A DNA stretch of 51,335 bases. Source: Candidatus Omnitrophota bacterium. GTDB taxonomy: Bacteria; Omnitrophota; Gorgyraeia; 2-01-FULL-45-10. The number at the start of each line of letters is the position of its first letter. Position 1 is the first letter of the stretch. The DNA lies in contig JAFGJL010000033.1 in NCBI GenBank assembly GCA_016929115.1, forward strand, positions 1 through 51,335, given 5' to 3'. A program made the translations under genes and the position numbers. Below the pieces are notes generated by a model. That model was not told where the DNA came from, made no database searches, and saw only the letters and a program-made list of their open reading frames with translations. Of this stretch, positions 13,046 to 21,635 are shown piece after piece.

Positions 13046-16000
13046 TTACTTTTCCCTTACTTTTTCCGCGCGATTGAATTCACCCTGCATAAACCTATTT
13101 ATTAATATCGTCATATCAATTTTTTCTAATTTCACTTCTCCATTTAAAACCATGTCGTAACTATGTCCATCATGTAAACCATCAAACATACTACCGTGAT
13201 CCAATCTTTTTTCTTTTTCATAATCCCTCTCAAGAGAAACATGAATTCCGGCATCGCGATTAAAATCAAAGTTATGCCACAAGTTAGAGACATTCTTGCC
13301 GATAGTATAACCAGCGCCTGCTAATATATTAGCAGAGCTAATGGCATTAAGTAAATCATTGTTTAACACAATGTTGCTATCAAACCAGCTCGGAAAATCT
13401 AACGCTGAATTTACCGTTAAGACATTAGAGGATGGGACTCCACCTTCTTTCATGTACGTAGCCAAAGTGTCATCATTCATCCTAGTGGAGAGCATGACAT
13501 AAAATACATCTGCCTTATCACGGGTGACAAGCGGCATTGCTCTTGCCCCAACCTCTGTTCCTGCACTATGAAGTATAACAAGAGTTTGGTTGTCTTTTAG
13601 GTGAATTCTGGACGCAATTTCAGCTAATTGTTTCTCGGTAAGGCCGCTTGTATTTATGCCCGGCACTTCAATTATACTGCATTTTCCTTCATTTATTAAA
13701 TCTGCTAATTTAGGTGCGGCATCTGAGACACTGTTCGCCCATCGCTTATTAGCAAATACTCCTAAAGTAGCAACGTCGGATATGCACCAGGATTTTTTCT
13801 CCCAATTAAACCAATCAAGCCGCATATCAACTGCCCCCATCCCTGGCATTGGTTCGTACACAGATGCTTCGTAATATTCTGGTTTGCTGAAACCGGAAAA
13901 CTCAAAGGTAGACCTATAAACCGCTTCTCCATTTTCCTCCAGCCCCTCGAGCCATGCGTGACCATCGATGTTATTTACCGCGTATGTCGTGACATCCCCT
14001 GAGAAAGAGAAAACCTGAAATGCATTTTTGGCTACAGTGTCGATGAGGTTCGATGCTGTAATGGTGCTTTGAGTAGAGGTTAGCAAGGTTATTTCGCTCT
14101 TTGCGTTGTACTTTGCCTCTTCCATGAGATCTTCGAGCTCTAGTTCTGAAACGTCGAGGGTGGAGTATTTGGAGAGGTCGGAGATACTGCTATAAGAACT
14201 TTCCTCGGCGAGCTTGGCGGCGAGAGCCTGGCGGGTTTGCTCAAGCATCGCGCCGGTCGTGAATGTGCCGGCGGCAGAGCCTATGATCGAGGTAATGGTC
14301 GGGTCCCAGTCGAATGTGTAGCCGATCTCGCTCACGCTTTGCGAGACGGTGCCGCCGATGGCTAGCGGCATGATGAGCGACGCGTCGCCGGAGAAAAAGC
14401 CGCTTGCCGCGCCGCCGATGGTGGCGCCGGCGATATTGGCGATTGACGGGTTCAGGCCGAGCTCGGTGAATGTCACCTTAGCGCCTTCAGTGATGCCTGT
14501 AGAGATGATGGGCCGGATGAAGTAGTCGCGGACGATCCCGCCTAGCAGGGTATCGCCCATACTCTCGAGGCCTGATGCTATACTGCCGGCAAGCTGGCCT
14601 ATCGGCGACGCCTTTACAAAATCGACGACCTTGCCGGCGACGTCTATGACGGGCTTGGCTATGGAGCCGACGAAACCGGTGACCGCCTTACCTATATTGC
14701 CAAGGAAGTTCGATACGCCGCTCGCGATATTACCGATGGCGCTCGATATGCCGCTGGCGATACTCGTTACCGGCTTTAAGACATCACTTAAGAATCCTCC
14801 GATGCCGGAGCCGGCACCCGGCAGGACAAAACTCAAGAGGAACGCGCCGCCCTGGATGGCGGCGCCGGCCCAGTCGCCGTCTATCGCGCTCTTTATGGCG
14901 CCAACGCCCGGGATGAGCGAGCCGATCGTCCAGAGCGCATCGCCGATCCTGCCTTCACTGATGGCATTAACGAAGTTGACAGGTATCTGGATGATGTTCT
15001 GGACCATGCCGACGATGACCTCGCCGGCCTTCTTCAGCCCCTCCCCTATCGCATGGACGATGTTCGATACTGCATTGCCGATCGCTTCGAATATGTCGCT
15101 GAAGAACTCGCCGACCGCATCGAAGAACTTGCCGATAAAGTCGAAAAAACCGGCGCCCTTTGTCGCGTTCAAGACGTCCCTGTCGATGGCACGCATCTTC
15201 GCGTTCGGCTCGGCATCGGTCAGGATGCGGCCGGAGAATTGTTTCGCAAAGTCGGCCTTTGAGAGCGTGATGCTTGCGCCGTCCTTGCCCGTTGACGGAT
15301 CGAGGTAGGTTATATTATCGGAAGCTACCTTCGTGACCGTGACATAGTGGTCCGTCTTGAGGTGCGCGATAGCTCGAACGCCTTTATCGATCAGCTCCGA
15401 GAGCGTGTCGAGATCGAGTTCGTATCCTTTGAAATCCAGGCCGCGCTCAGAAGCGACTTCGGCAATAGCCGCCATTGATATGGCGAGCGGGCCGCCGTTT
15501 TCGCAGTCGAGGTTGCCGGACCTTATTTCGGCAAGGATGAGCTCGGTCAATATCTCTTTCTCGCTTACCTTAATATCGGAGGCGGCGAGCGCATCAACGA
15601 GCGGCAGGGACGCGCTCATCCCGAAATGAAGCGACTGGCTCTCGAGATAAGCGATGATATCGGCCCTCTCCTCTTCGGACATGCCTGAGAGCGCGTCAGA
15701 GACGGCCTTTATTACATCCTCTTTCAAGGTCTTCCGCGCCGCAAGCTCGTCCAGAAGAGAGCCGTTCAATATATCGGAGGCGCTGACCGAGGGTTTTTCG
15801 GCAAGGAACGAAAGCTCCTCGGTTGACGGTTCCCTTCCGAGCGAATCCTTGAAGACCTGCTTCAATGCCGCGCACTTCTCCTGGAACTCTATCGCTGTCG
15901 CAGCCCTTGCGAAAGCGCTGTCGAGATCGCCCTTTACCGCATCTTTTATAGCGCCGATCTCGGTCTTCGCCCCGGCCGCGGCCGCACCTGTCCCATGCGC

Positions 16001-19000
16001 GGCTTTTTCCTTCTCGTTATCGAGATAGGCAAGGGCCTCGGTCTTCTCGTTCCTTAATTGTCCGAGGGCGGACGAGCGCTGCCCTTCAAGTTCGTCGAGC
16101 GCGCCGTCGATAGCGCCGAGCGACTTTTTCACTTCTTCTATCTGCGAGGAGACCGATGCATCGTCGTAGACGCGGCTATCGAGCGTGAGGCCGGCATAAG
16201 ACAACCTTTTCTTTTCCAGATAGCTCAAAGCCGCTCCAAGCCGGGCCCTTTCGGCGGCGATCAGGTTCTTCCTGTGCTCATATTCGAGACCGATCGCCTC
16301 TTCGCGCTCTTTTACGGCAGCCTCAATGGCGGCAAGGGCCTGGTCATAAGCCGTTTCAAGCGCGGCTGCCGCGGAAACGATCCTTTCATCGGCCGCCTTC
16401 TCCAAAAGCGCTATCTTCTCATCCATGGCCGCAGACACATTCTTCTTGTCGGCGTCCAATGCCGCCCTGCTCGCCTCAAAGACCACTCTTTGAAGGCCGC
16501 CCGTTTCTTCATACTCGTATCGCGCGAGGACCATGCCGTCGGCCGAGGCGGTCCTGTCGAGCTTGCCGTCCTTCGTGAAATACGTCTTCTGGCCGTCCGG
16601 CGTCTCTATAAAATAGAGGCGACCCTCTTCATCATAGACATAGGAGCGGTCTTCGACGAACGCCGAGACGAGGCGGTTATCCTCGAACCGGTACCGCTTC
16701 ATCTCTTTGGTAAGGGTGTAGTCGGCGAGCGAAAGGTCCGGCCCAAAGGCCATATCGCTTATAACCGAGCCGTCGGCAAGCGTTATGCGGTCGAGGCCGC
16801 CTTTCTCATTAAAGGTAAGCTGCGGCTTATCCTCATTCTTTCTTTCAGCCTCGTCCTTCAATTTCTTGATGCGCTTCAAAAGTTCCGTCATGCGCACGCC
16901 TGACATCTTCAGGTCGAGCGCAAGTCCGGCAAGGCCGTCCAGGACAGCCTCGTCCGGCGACGAACCGAATATCGATTCGTACACGGCCTTTAGCGACGCC
17001 TTTACGGTGACGATATCAAGTTCAGCCATCTTGTCCGGCAGGACAAGCTGCCCGTCGACGAGGATGATCATCTCAGGCGTTACGGCCGGCGGCTCTTCCT
17101 TTTCCGATGTGTCGGGGAGGGTATTGATCTGGGGCTTCCCAGCTTCAAGCGGCTCTTTCTCTTTGGTATTCTGGAGGTCCTGCCTGACCCTGGCGTCTTC
17201 CTGTTTTAAGTATTGGATATCGCGCGCCATCCTGTCGAGCACCGCCTCGTACAGGGCCTTTGTCCCGGCTTCGGCCTTCAACGCCGATCCGAGGCGGCTG
17301 AACTCTTCCGTTGCGCCGGCCTCTTCTGTCTGCTGGACGCGTTTCGCGGCCAGCGCGAGATAGTCGCGCTCTAATCTCAGCCGCTCGGCCGTAAGCTCAT
17401 CGGCCGATTTTTGGAACGCGCCTAAAAGCTCGGCGAGCTTGGCGTAATATTCGGCTTCCGGCGAGAGCGCGTCCTTCAGGGCAGCAATATCCTTTTCGGC
17501 GAGCTTCACCGCTTCATACGCGGCGAGAAGATCTACGTCGTTCTGGCTTAAGTTCTTCCCGATGGCGGCTATATCGGCAAGCGTTTTGTCGAGGGAAGCG
17601 AGCGCCGCGTCATAAGCGGCCTCGGCAGGATCAAACGTCGTAGCGATGAAAGCATTATAGGAAGAGCTCTTCGTCTCATAGATAGAGGTTATACCGGCCA
17701 GCTCTGCTGCCTTGAGGGCCACTTCGGCATTCAAGGTATCGACAAGCGCCTCCTGGGCGAGCGCGTTGACTATTAGCGACTCCTTTGCTGCGATAGCAGA
17801 GAGCGCATCCTGCCGCTGCGCTTCGAGATCGGCGAGCGCCGCGTCCCTCTGCGCGTAAAGGTTCGAACGGCCGTCCTCAACGTTCCTGGCGAGTTCGGCA
17901 ATGCAAAGATCGCGCTGCTCGGTTATCTTTAGCATATAAGCTTTTTTTTCCGCGGGAATAGAGACAATAGCCGCTTCGGCGTCCTCAGCCACCTTCACTT
18001 TAGCGGCATCGCACTGCGTGTTGATACCACACACCGACTGCCATTTTGCGGTCAGCGCCGCGTCATGTTGGCCGATATAGGCGTATGTCATCGCAGTGGC
18101 GTAAAGATACTGGTCAAGGCCGCCGTTGCCGGCCTGATTCTGGTTATAGTAATAATTCCTAAGGCTGGACCAATAGTCTATCTGGCTGGCGGCATTGCTT
18201 ATAATAGGGTCGTAATAATTGTCGGCTTCGACCAGGGCGCTCGCGCGCTGCGCCTCGATGTCGGCGAGCGCCGCTTCCTTCTGCGCCAGTATCTCGCCCG
18301 CGCGCGCCTCGCACTGCGCGTCGAGCATCGCGAGCGACGCCGCCTCGTCCTCGCGGATCCTCGCCTCCGCCGCCTCGGCCGCCGCCTCGAGGCCCGCGAG
18401 CGACGCGGCTAGCTCCGCGCCGACCCGCCCTGCCGCGCCGTCAACGAGCGCGGCGAGCTCCTGCCGCTCGGCCGCGAGCGTCGCGCCGACGACGCGGCCC
18501 GACGCGTCGTAAACGCGCTCGTAGCCCGAGCCGCGCACATCGAAGCTCTCGCCGAGATTCGCGCGCACGAGCGCCAGCGCGCCGTCATACTCGGCCTGCC
18601 CGAATTCGAGCGCCCCCTGCGCCAGCGTAAGCGCGTCGCGCGCCCCCGAAAGCTCGCCACGCAGCGAACCTAACTCCGCCTCAAGGCCCGCGCGCCTCGC
18701 CGCGGCCGCGTCGAGCGTCGCGCCTGCGCCTGCCGCCGCTACCTGGAAAAGCGCGCGCTCGCCCTTCAGCGCCTGCATGGCGTCGGCCAGCTCCGCGCGC
18801 CTCGCCTCAAGCGCGTTTACGTCGCCGAGCGCAGCGCCCATCGCTGTCTCGCGCTCGGCTATCTCACCCGCAAGCCCCGCGCTCGCAGCCGAAACCGCCG
18901 CCAGCTCGACCTCGAGCGAGGCTATCGCCTCGCCTATCGCAGCTAACCGCATGGTGTTATCGGCAAGCGCAACCTGCGCCGCGAGCTCGTTATTATAGGT

Positions 19001-19387
19001 ATCTTCGAGAAGGCCGCTCTTCAGCGTGTAATCGGCCCAGGCCTTTTCGCTCGCCGCTAAGCTGTCCTTATATTGCGACCCAAGCTCCGAAAGGCCGATG
19101 AAAGCATCGTTATTGATGATACTATATAGGTAAGAGGCGGCCTCTTCGTCGGAAACAAAGCGGCCTAACTGCGTGGAATGCGCCTGTATAAGGGAATCCT
19201 TTATATCGGAGAACTGCTGGAGTTGGTTTAGGGTGAGATAGGAACTTTGGCGGCTATCGTCGTCAAAGGGGACGTAAACACCGTCATCGGCCCACGCGAC
19301 CTGTTGAAATAAAAAGACCCCGGCGATGACCGTCGAGATCGTCTTGTTCAAGAACATTTTAGTTGCTGACATGGCCGGGTATCGCAT
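13046..19387 (-). CDS. Giant secreted multidomain protein (coiled coil, YD-like, C39 peptidase, hydrolase-like end)
   Basis: 2113 residues from ATG 19387, which has AGGAGG eight bases upstream; TTG 19459 of the longer frame is a -35 box. Signal peptide 1-33 (AWA-DDG). Order: Ala/Glu-rich coiled coils (about 60-800) with near-repeats such as AALADIEAQR; an RHS/YD-like segment (853-966, YVYDEEGRLYFIETPDG); a second coiled coil (975-1225); a C39 peptidase-like domain with Cys1295 (DCENGG), His1347 (TDHYVTV) and Asp1363 (YLDPSTG), the His-Asp spacing of 16 being that of ComA-type C39 domains; a Gly/Ala-rich hydrophobic region (1409-1712); and a C-terminal domain with an LHSAG elbow (Ser1941), as in alpha/beta hydrolases. 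The first third is very GC-rich and the last 350 codons AT-rich. Best reading: polymorphic-toxin-like protein. Target unknown. Confidence 0.8.
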   Translation of the reverse strand: MRYPAMSATKMFLNKTISTVIAGVFLFQQVAWADDGVYVPFDDDSRQSSYLTLNQLQQFSDIKDSLIQAHSTQLGRFVSDEEAASYLYSIINNDAFIGLSELGSQYKDSLAASEKAWADYTLKSGLLEDTYNNELAAQVALADNTMRLAAIGEAIASLEVELAAVSAASAGLAGEIAERETAMGAALGDVNALEARRAELADAMQALKGERALFQVAAAGAGATLDAAAARRAGLEAELGSLRGELSGARDALTLAQGALEFGQAEYDGALALVRANLGESFDVRGSGYERVYDASGRVVGATLAAERQELAALVDGAAGRVGAELAASLAGLEAAAEAAEARIREDEAASLAMLDAQCEARAGEILAQKEAALADIEAQRASALVEADNYYDPIISNAASQIDYWSSLRNYYYNQNQAGNGGLDQYLYATAMTYAYIGQHDAALTAKWQSVCGINTQCDAAKVKVAEDAEAAIVSIPAEKKAYMLKITEQRDLCIAELARNVEDGRSNLYAQRDAALADLEAQRQDALSAIAAKESLIVNALAQEALVDTLNAEVALKAAELAGITSIYETKSSSYNAFIATTFDPAEAAYDAALASLDKTLADIAAIGKNLSQNDVDLLAAYEAVKLAEKDIAALKDALSPEAEYYAKLAELLGAFQKSADELTAERLRLERDYLALAAKRVQQTEEAGATEEFSRLGSALKAEAGTKALYEAVLDRMARDIQYLKQEDARVRQDLQNTKEKEPLEAGKPQINTLPDTSEKEEPPAVTPEMIILVDGQLVLPDKMAELDIVTVKASLKAVYESIFGSSPDEAVLDGLAGLALDLKMSGVRMTELLKRIKKLKDEAERKNEDKPQLTFNEKGGLDRITLADGSVISDMAFGPDLSLADYTLTKEMKRYRFEDNRLVSAFVEDRSYVYDEEGRLYFIETPDGQKTYFTKDGKLDRTASADGMVLARYEYEETGGLQRVVFEASRAALDADKKNVSAAMDEKIALLEKAADERIVSAAAALETAYDQALAAIEAAVKEREEAIGLEYEHRKNLIAAERARLGAALSYLEKKRLSYAGLTLDSRVYDDASVSSQIEEVKKSLGAIDGALDELEGQRSSALGQLRNEKTEALAYLDNEKEKAAHGTGAAAAGAKTEIGAIKDAVKGDLDSAFARAATAIEFQEKCAALKQVFKDSLGREPSTEELSFLAEKPSVSASDILNGSLLDELAARKTLKEDVIKAVSDALSGMSEEERADIIAYLESQSLHFGMSASLPLVDALAASDIKVSEKEILTELILAEIRSGNLDCENGGPLAISMAAIAEVASERGLDFKGYELDLDTLSELIDKGVRAIAHLKTDHYVTVTKVASDNITYLDPSTGKDGASITLSKADFAKQFSGRILTDAEPNAKMRAIDRDVLNATKGAGFFDFIGKFFDAVGEFFSDIFEAIGNAVSNIVHAIGEGLKKAGEVIVGMVQNIIQIPVNFVNAISEGRIGDALWTIGSLIPGVGAIKSAIDGDWAGAAIQGGAFLLSFVLPGAGSGIGGFLSDVLKPVTSIASGISSAIGNIASGVSNFLGNIGKAVTGFVGSIAKPVIDVAGKVVDFVKASPIGQLAGSIASGLESMGDTLLGGIVRDYFIRPIISTGITEGAKVTFTELGLNPSIANIAGATIGGAASGFFSGDASLIMPLAIGGTVSQSVSEIGYTFDWDPTITSIIGSAAGTFTTGAMLEQTRQALAAKLAEESSYSSISDLSKYSTLDVSELELEDLMEEAKYNAKSEITLLTSTQSTITASNLIDTVAKNAFQVFSFSGDVTTYAVNNIDGHAWLEGLEENGEAVYRSTFEFSGFSKPEYYEASVYEPMPGMGAVDMRLDWFNWEKKSWCISDVATLGVFANKRWANSVSDAAPKLADLINEGKCSIIEVPGINTSGLTEKQLAEIASRIHLKDNQTLVILHSAGTEVGARAMPLVTRDKADVFYVMLSTRMNDDTLATYMKEGGVPSSNVLTVNSALDFPSWFDSNIVLNNDLLNAISSANILAGAGYTIGKNVSNLWHNFDFNRDAGIHVSLERDYEKEKRLDHGSMFDGLHDGHSYDMVLNGEVKLEKIDMTILINRFMQGEFNRAEKVREK

Positions 19388-19430
19388 CACCAGGCCCTCC
19401 TGCATTTTCGTTCGCTCAAACAACCGGGTC

Positions 19431-19459
19431 AGGATATCATACCATTCCTTATATGTCAA
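19431..19459 (-). promoter_or_regulatory. Promoter of the giant-protein gene
   Basis: Minus strand: -35 TTGACA (19454-19459), 17-bp spacer, -10 TATCCT (19431-19436), then a leader of about 40 bases with AGGAGG. The same TTGACA-N17-TATCCT arrangement occurs before glnA. Confidence 0.6.
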
Positions 19460-19500
19460 GAAAAATTTGATTTTTTATCAAACTTGCCTTTAGACAGAAA

Positions 19501-19522
19501 GGGGGCGGTAAAAGCCGCCCCC
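19501..19522 (-). terminator. Rho-independent terminator
   Basis: GGGGGCGG / CCGCCCCC arms around a 6-base loop. In the minus direction it is followed by TTTCTGTCT. It ends the transcript of the two small secreted-protein genes (19540-20183) just before the giant gene's promoter. Confidence 0.8.
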
Positions 19523-19539
19523 CTTGTGACGCTTGTTTC

Positions 19540-19911
19540 TTAGTAACCCTTCTTCATGCCCTTCATCTGCTTCGAGGCCTTCTCTGCTGCCTTACCCTTC
19601 GCTTCCTTCGCCTTCCTATCGGCCTCTCTCTTGGCTTTTTCCGCTTCCCGCTTCTGCTTCGCGGCCTTTCTCTCGGCCTCTATCTTGGCCTTCCTGGCCT
19701 CCCTATCGGCATCCCGCTTGGCCTTCGCTTCCTCCGCCGCCTTGTGGGCGGCTGCGGCTACGTCCTTACCCTTCGCGCCGCCTTCGCGGGCTGTGCCGAC
19801 CGCCTGGGAAACCGCGCTTCCAACTTCTTCCTTTTCCGTGGCCCCTGCCAGGACCGGCATCACGGTGAACGCAAAGGCCAGCGCTACGCCGATGCAAATG
19901 ATCTTTTTCAC
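19540..19911 (-). CDS. Secreted Lys/Ala/Glu-rich helical protein
   Basis: 123 residues from GTG 19911, supported by GGAGG four bases upstream. Signal peptide about 1-22 (LAFAFTVMPVLA-G). The mature protein is one long charged helix of K, A, E, R and D (repeats of the type EARKAKIEAERKAAKQKREAEK), predicted coiled coil or single alpha helix, with a basic end KGMKKGY. No domain recognised. It follows the 84-residue secreted protein by 17 bases and shares its promoter and the downstream terminator. Strong charge suggests binding to an anionic partner, but this is speculation. Confidence 0.75.
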   Translation of the reverse strand: MKKIICIGVALAFAFTVMPVLAGATEKEEVGSAVSQAVGTAREGGAKGKDVAAAAHKAAEEAKAKRDADREARKAKIEAERKAAKQKREAEKAKREADRKAKEAKGKAAEKASKQMKGMKKGY

Positions 19912-19928
19912 AGACCCTCCTTGTCCGG

Positions 19929-20183
19929 CTATTGACCGAACACGTTCTTCATGCTCTTTCCCATCTCTTTTGATGACTTCTTCATCTCCTTATCGGCCTT
20001 CTTCGCGGCACGCTCCATCCTGCGCTGCGTCAGGATCATGCTCTTCTCGGGATCCTGTTTACCGCGCGTAGCCCACCAATCCCCCACCTTGTCAATAACG
20101 CTGTCATCGGCATATACCGGCGTTGCCACCAATGACATAGCTATAAATACCGCCACTACCACAAGTGCCGTTAACCTCTTCAT
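19929..20183 (-). CDS. Small secreted basic protein
   Basis: 84 residues; signal peptide about 1-25 (cleavage VYA-DD). The mature part DKVGDWWATRGKQDPEK is followed by a Lys/Met-rich amphipathic helix (KADKEMKKSSKEMGKSMKN). ATG 20183 has GGAGG six bases upstream and a good sigma-70 promoter lies before it. First gene of a two-gene unit with the Lys/Ala-rich protein. Family unknown. Confidence 0.75.
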   Translation of the reverse strand: MKRLTALVVVAVFIAMSLVATPVYADDSVIDKVGDWWATRGKQDPEKSMILTQRRMERAAKKADKEMKKSSKEMGKSMKNVFGQ

Positions 20184-20222
20184 GCCGCACCTCCTTTTTT
20201 CTTTCGTTTCCCTTATTTCAAT

Positions 20223-20251
20223 ATGCTACGCCCCGGATTTCCGGTTGTCAA
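20223..20251 (-). promoter_or_regulatory. Sigma-70-type promoter of the small secreted-protein pair
   Basis: Minus strand: perfect -35 TTGACA (20246-20251), 17-bp spacer containing CCGGAAATCCGG, -10 TAGCAT (20223-20228), then about 39 bases to ATG 20183. Confidence 0.6.
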
Positions 20252-20281
20252 CAAATACAGCTTATTTGCTGAATATTCTTC

Positions 20282-21604
20282 TTATTCTTTTACGTAACTA
20301 TAGGCGCCAACGGTCAATCTTTCCTCAGGCGCTCGTTCCTCCCTGCCTGCCGGCTGCTTGTACTGCCAGGCAAACGGTCCTTCCTTTTCATATTTTACAG
20401 GCGCCGGTGGCGTGGGCAGGAATATGAGTTTCGCGGGCCAGGAACGCGGCAGGGGCCGTGACGGCTTATAGTCACCGGCTCTCCGGTCCACGAATGAAGA
20501 CGAGCCGTCCCAGCCAAACGTATTCTTCCCTTTAAAACTAGCGATCTTCGAATCCGAGAACCCGCGGCCGAAGACGTTCATCTCCCCCGTTATGCTCTTA
20601 GCGTCGTTTACGTCCCCAAAGGTCGCTATGCGCTGGCTGCCGGATCCCCTTCCGTCATCACAGATAAGATTACCTACAAGGCTTGCCCTTGCCCGTCCGG
20701 AAGAAAGCCTCACTACAGTAGACCTGGCGGGGACTATGATCGTATTTTGCGCCAGATAAAGCGTCCCGTCGCGGTAATAATCGATATCCTTGCCGAAATG
20801 TATGACCTGGCGGTTGCCTTTGCAATCCGGGTCTTTTACGATGACGTTGCCTATCAGCACCGCGTCGCTGCGCGGCCGCATCGTCTCCCGGCTATCCACA
20901 AAATCGAATTCGCGGTCTGCCGAATCATGGACATAGCAATACTGGACCAGCGTAAAATGGGCGCGGCTCTTGACATTGTGCCCCTTAAAGGTCTTATATA
21001 TCTCGCAGAAACTTACGACAGCGCTCGCGCCGCCCAGGTAAAGGTTGTGGTAAAAATGCTCTTTCGCGGCAGAGCCATTATGGTGTATCCGGCAATACTC
21101 TATCCTCTGGTTCACGGCTTTTTCGCCGATACCGTCGCCGCTCGACATTATGCCCATGTCATTATCGTGTATATCACAGTTGGAGACGGTAATGTTGTTG
21201 GCCTCATTTATCCGCACGGCCGCGCCGTTCTCGCTATAGTTGCGCGCCCCGAAGATCTCGAAACCCTCGACGCTGCAGTTGTCGGCGGCCTCGTCGAACT
21301 GGAAGACCGCCCTGGGCCTTTTGCCCTTACCGCTATAGATGAGCCCTTCCCCGCATATCTTGACAGGCGGCGTTACGGCACGGAAAGTTATGTTGCTCTT
21401 CTTTACGCGCAGAGCGACCTTCTTGTATGGAACGCCCTCTTCTTTAGGATAAACAAGAATGGTATCGCCTTCTTGCGCTTTTTCATACGCGTCGGTTATG
21501 CGCTTGAAGGCCTTGCCGGGGCCGACCTCGAGGGTTTCCGCAACGGCTTGGGATGTCAGGAAGAGAAGAAATGCCGTTATCAGCGCGATGCGGGGTATAT
21601 TCAT
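20282..21604 (-). CDS. Secreted right-handed beta-helix protein
   Basis: 440 residues from ATG 21604 (MNIPRIALITAFLLFL), which gives a standard signal peptide ending QAVA-ET. There is no good Shine-Dalgarno, so the start is less certain than the frame. The body has the periodic pattern of right-handed parallel beta helices: ITVSNCDIHDNDMGIMSS, IEYCRIHHNGS, VQYCYVHDSA, LIGNVIV, LAQNTIIVPA. It starts with the VGPGKAFKRITDAYEKAQEGD pattern seen in pectate-lyase-like and NosD/DUF1565 proteins. Such folds bind or cleave polysaccharides outside the cell. No catalytic set of a known lyase is obvious. It follows the TIGR03546/AsmA-like gene by 31 bases. Confidence 0.82.
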   Translation of the reverse strand: MNIPRIALITAFLLFLTSQAVAETLEVGPGKAFKRITDAYEKAQEGDTILVYPKEEGVPYKKVALRVKKSNITFRAVTPPVKICGEGLIYSGKGKRPRAVFQFDEAADNCSVEGFEIFGARNYSENGAAVRINEANNITVSNCDIHDNDMGIMSSGDGIGEKAVNQRIEYCRIHHNGSAAKEHFYHNLYLGGASAVVSFCEIYKTFKGHNVKSRAHFTLVQYCYVHDSADREFDFVDSRETMRPRSDAVLIGNVIVKDPDCKGNRQVIHFGKDIDYYRDGTLYLAQNTIIVPARSTVVRLSSGRARASLVGNLICDDGRGSGSQRIATFGDVNDAKSITGEMNVFGRGFSDSKIASFKGKNTFGWDGSSSFVDRRAGDYKPSRPLPRSWPAKLIFLPTPPAPVKYEKEGPFAWQYKQPAGREERAPEERLTVGAYSYVKE

Positions 21605-21635
21605 GCTATGGGAAGTTAAAGGCAAAGTTTTGACC

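Noticed and set aside
18240-18960. High-GC coiled-coil part of the giant protein as an assembly error
   Set aside because: The reading frame stays open through the region and the coiled-coil pattern continues on both sides.
19388-19459. Start of the giant protein at TTG 19459
   Set aside because: The TTG is part of a TTGACA -35 box, and AGGAGG points to ATG 19387.
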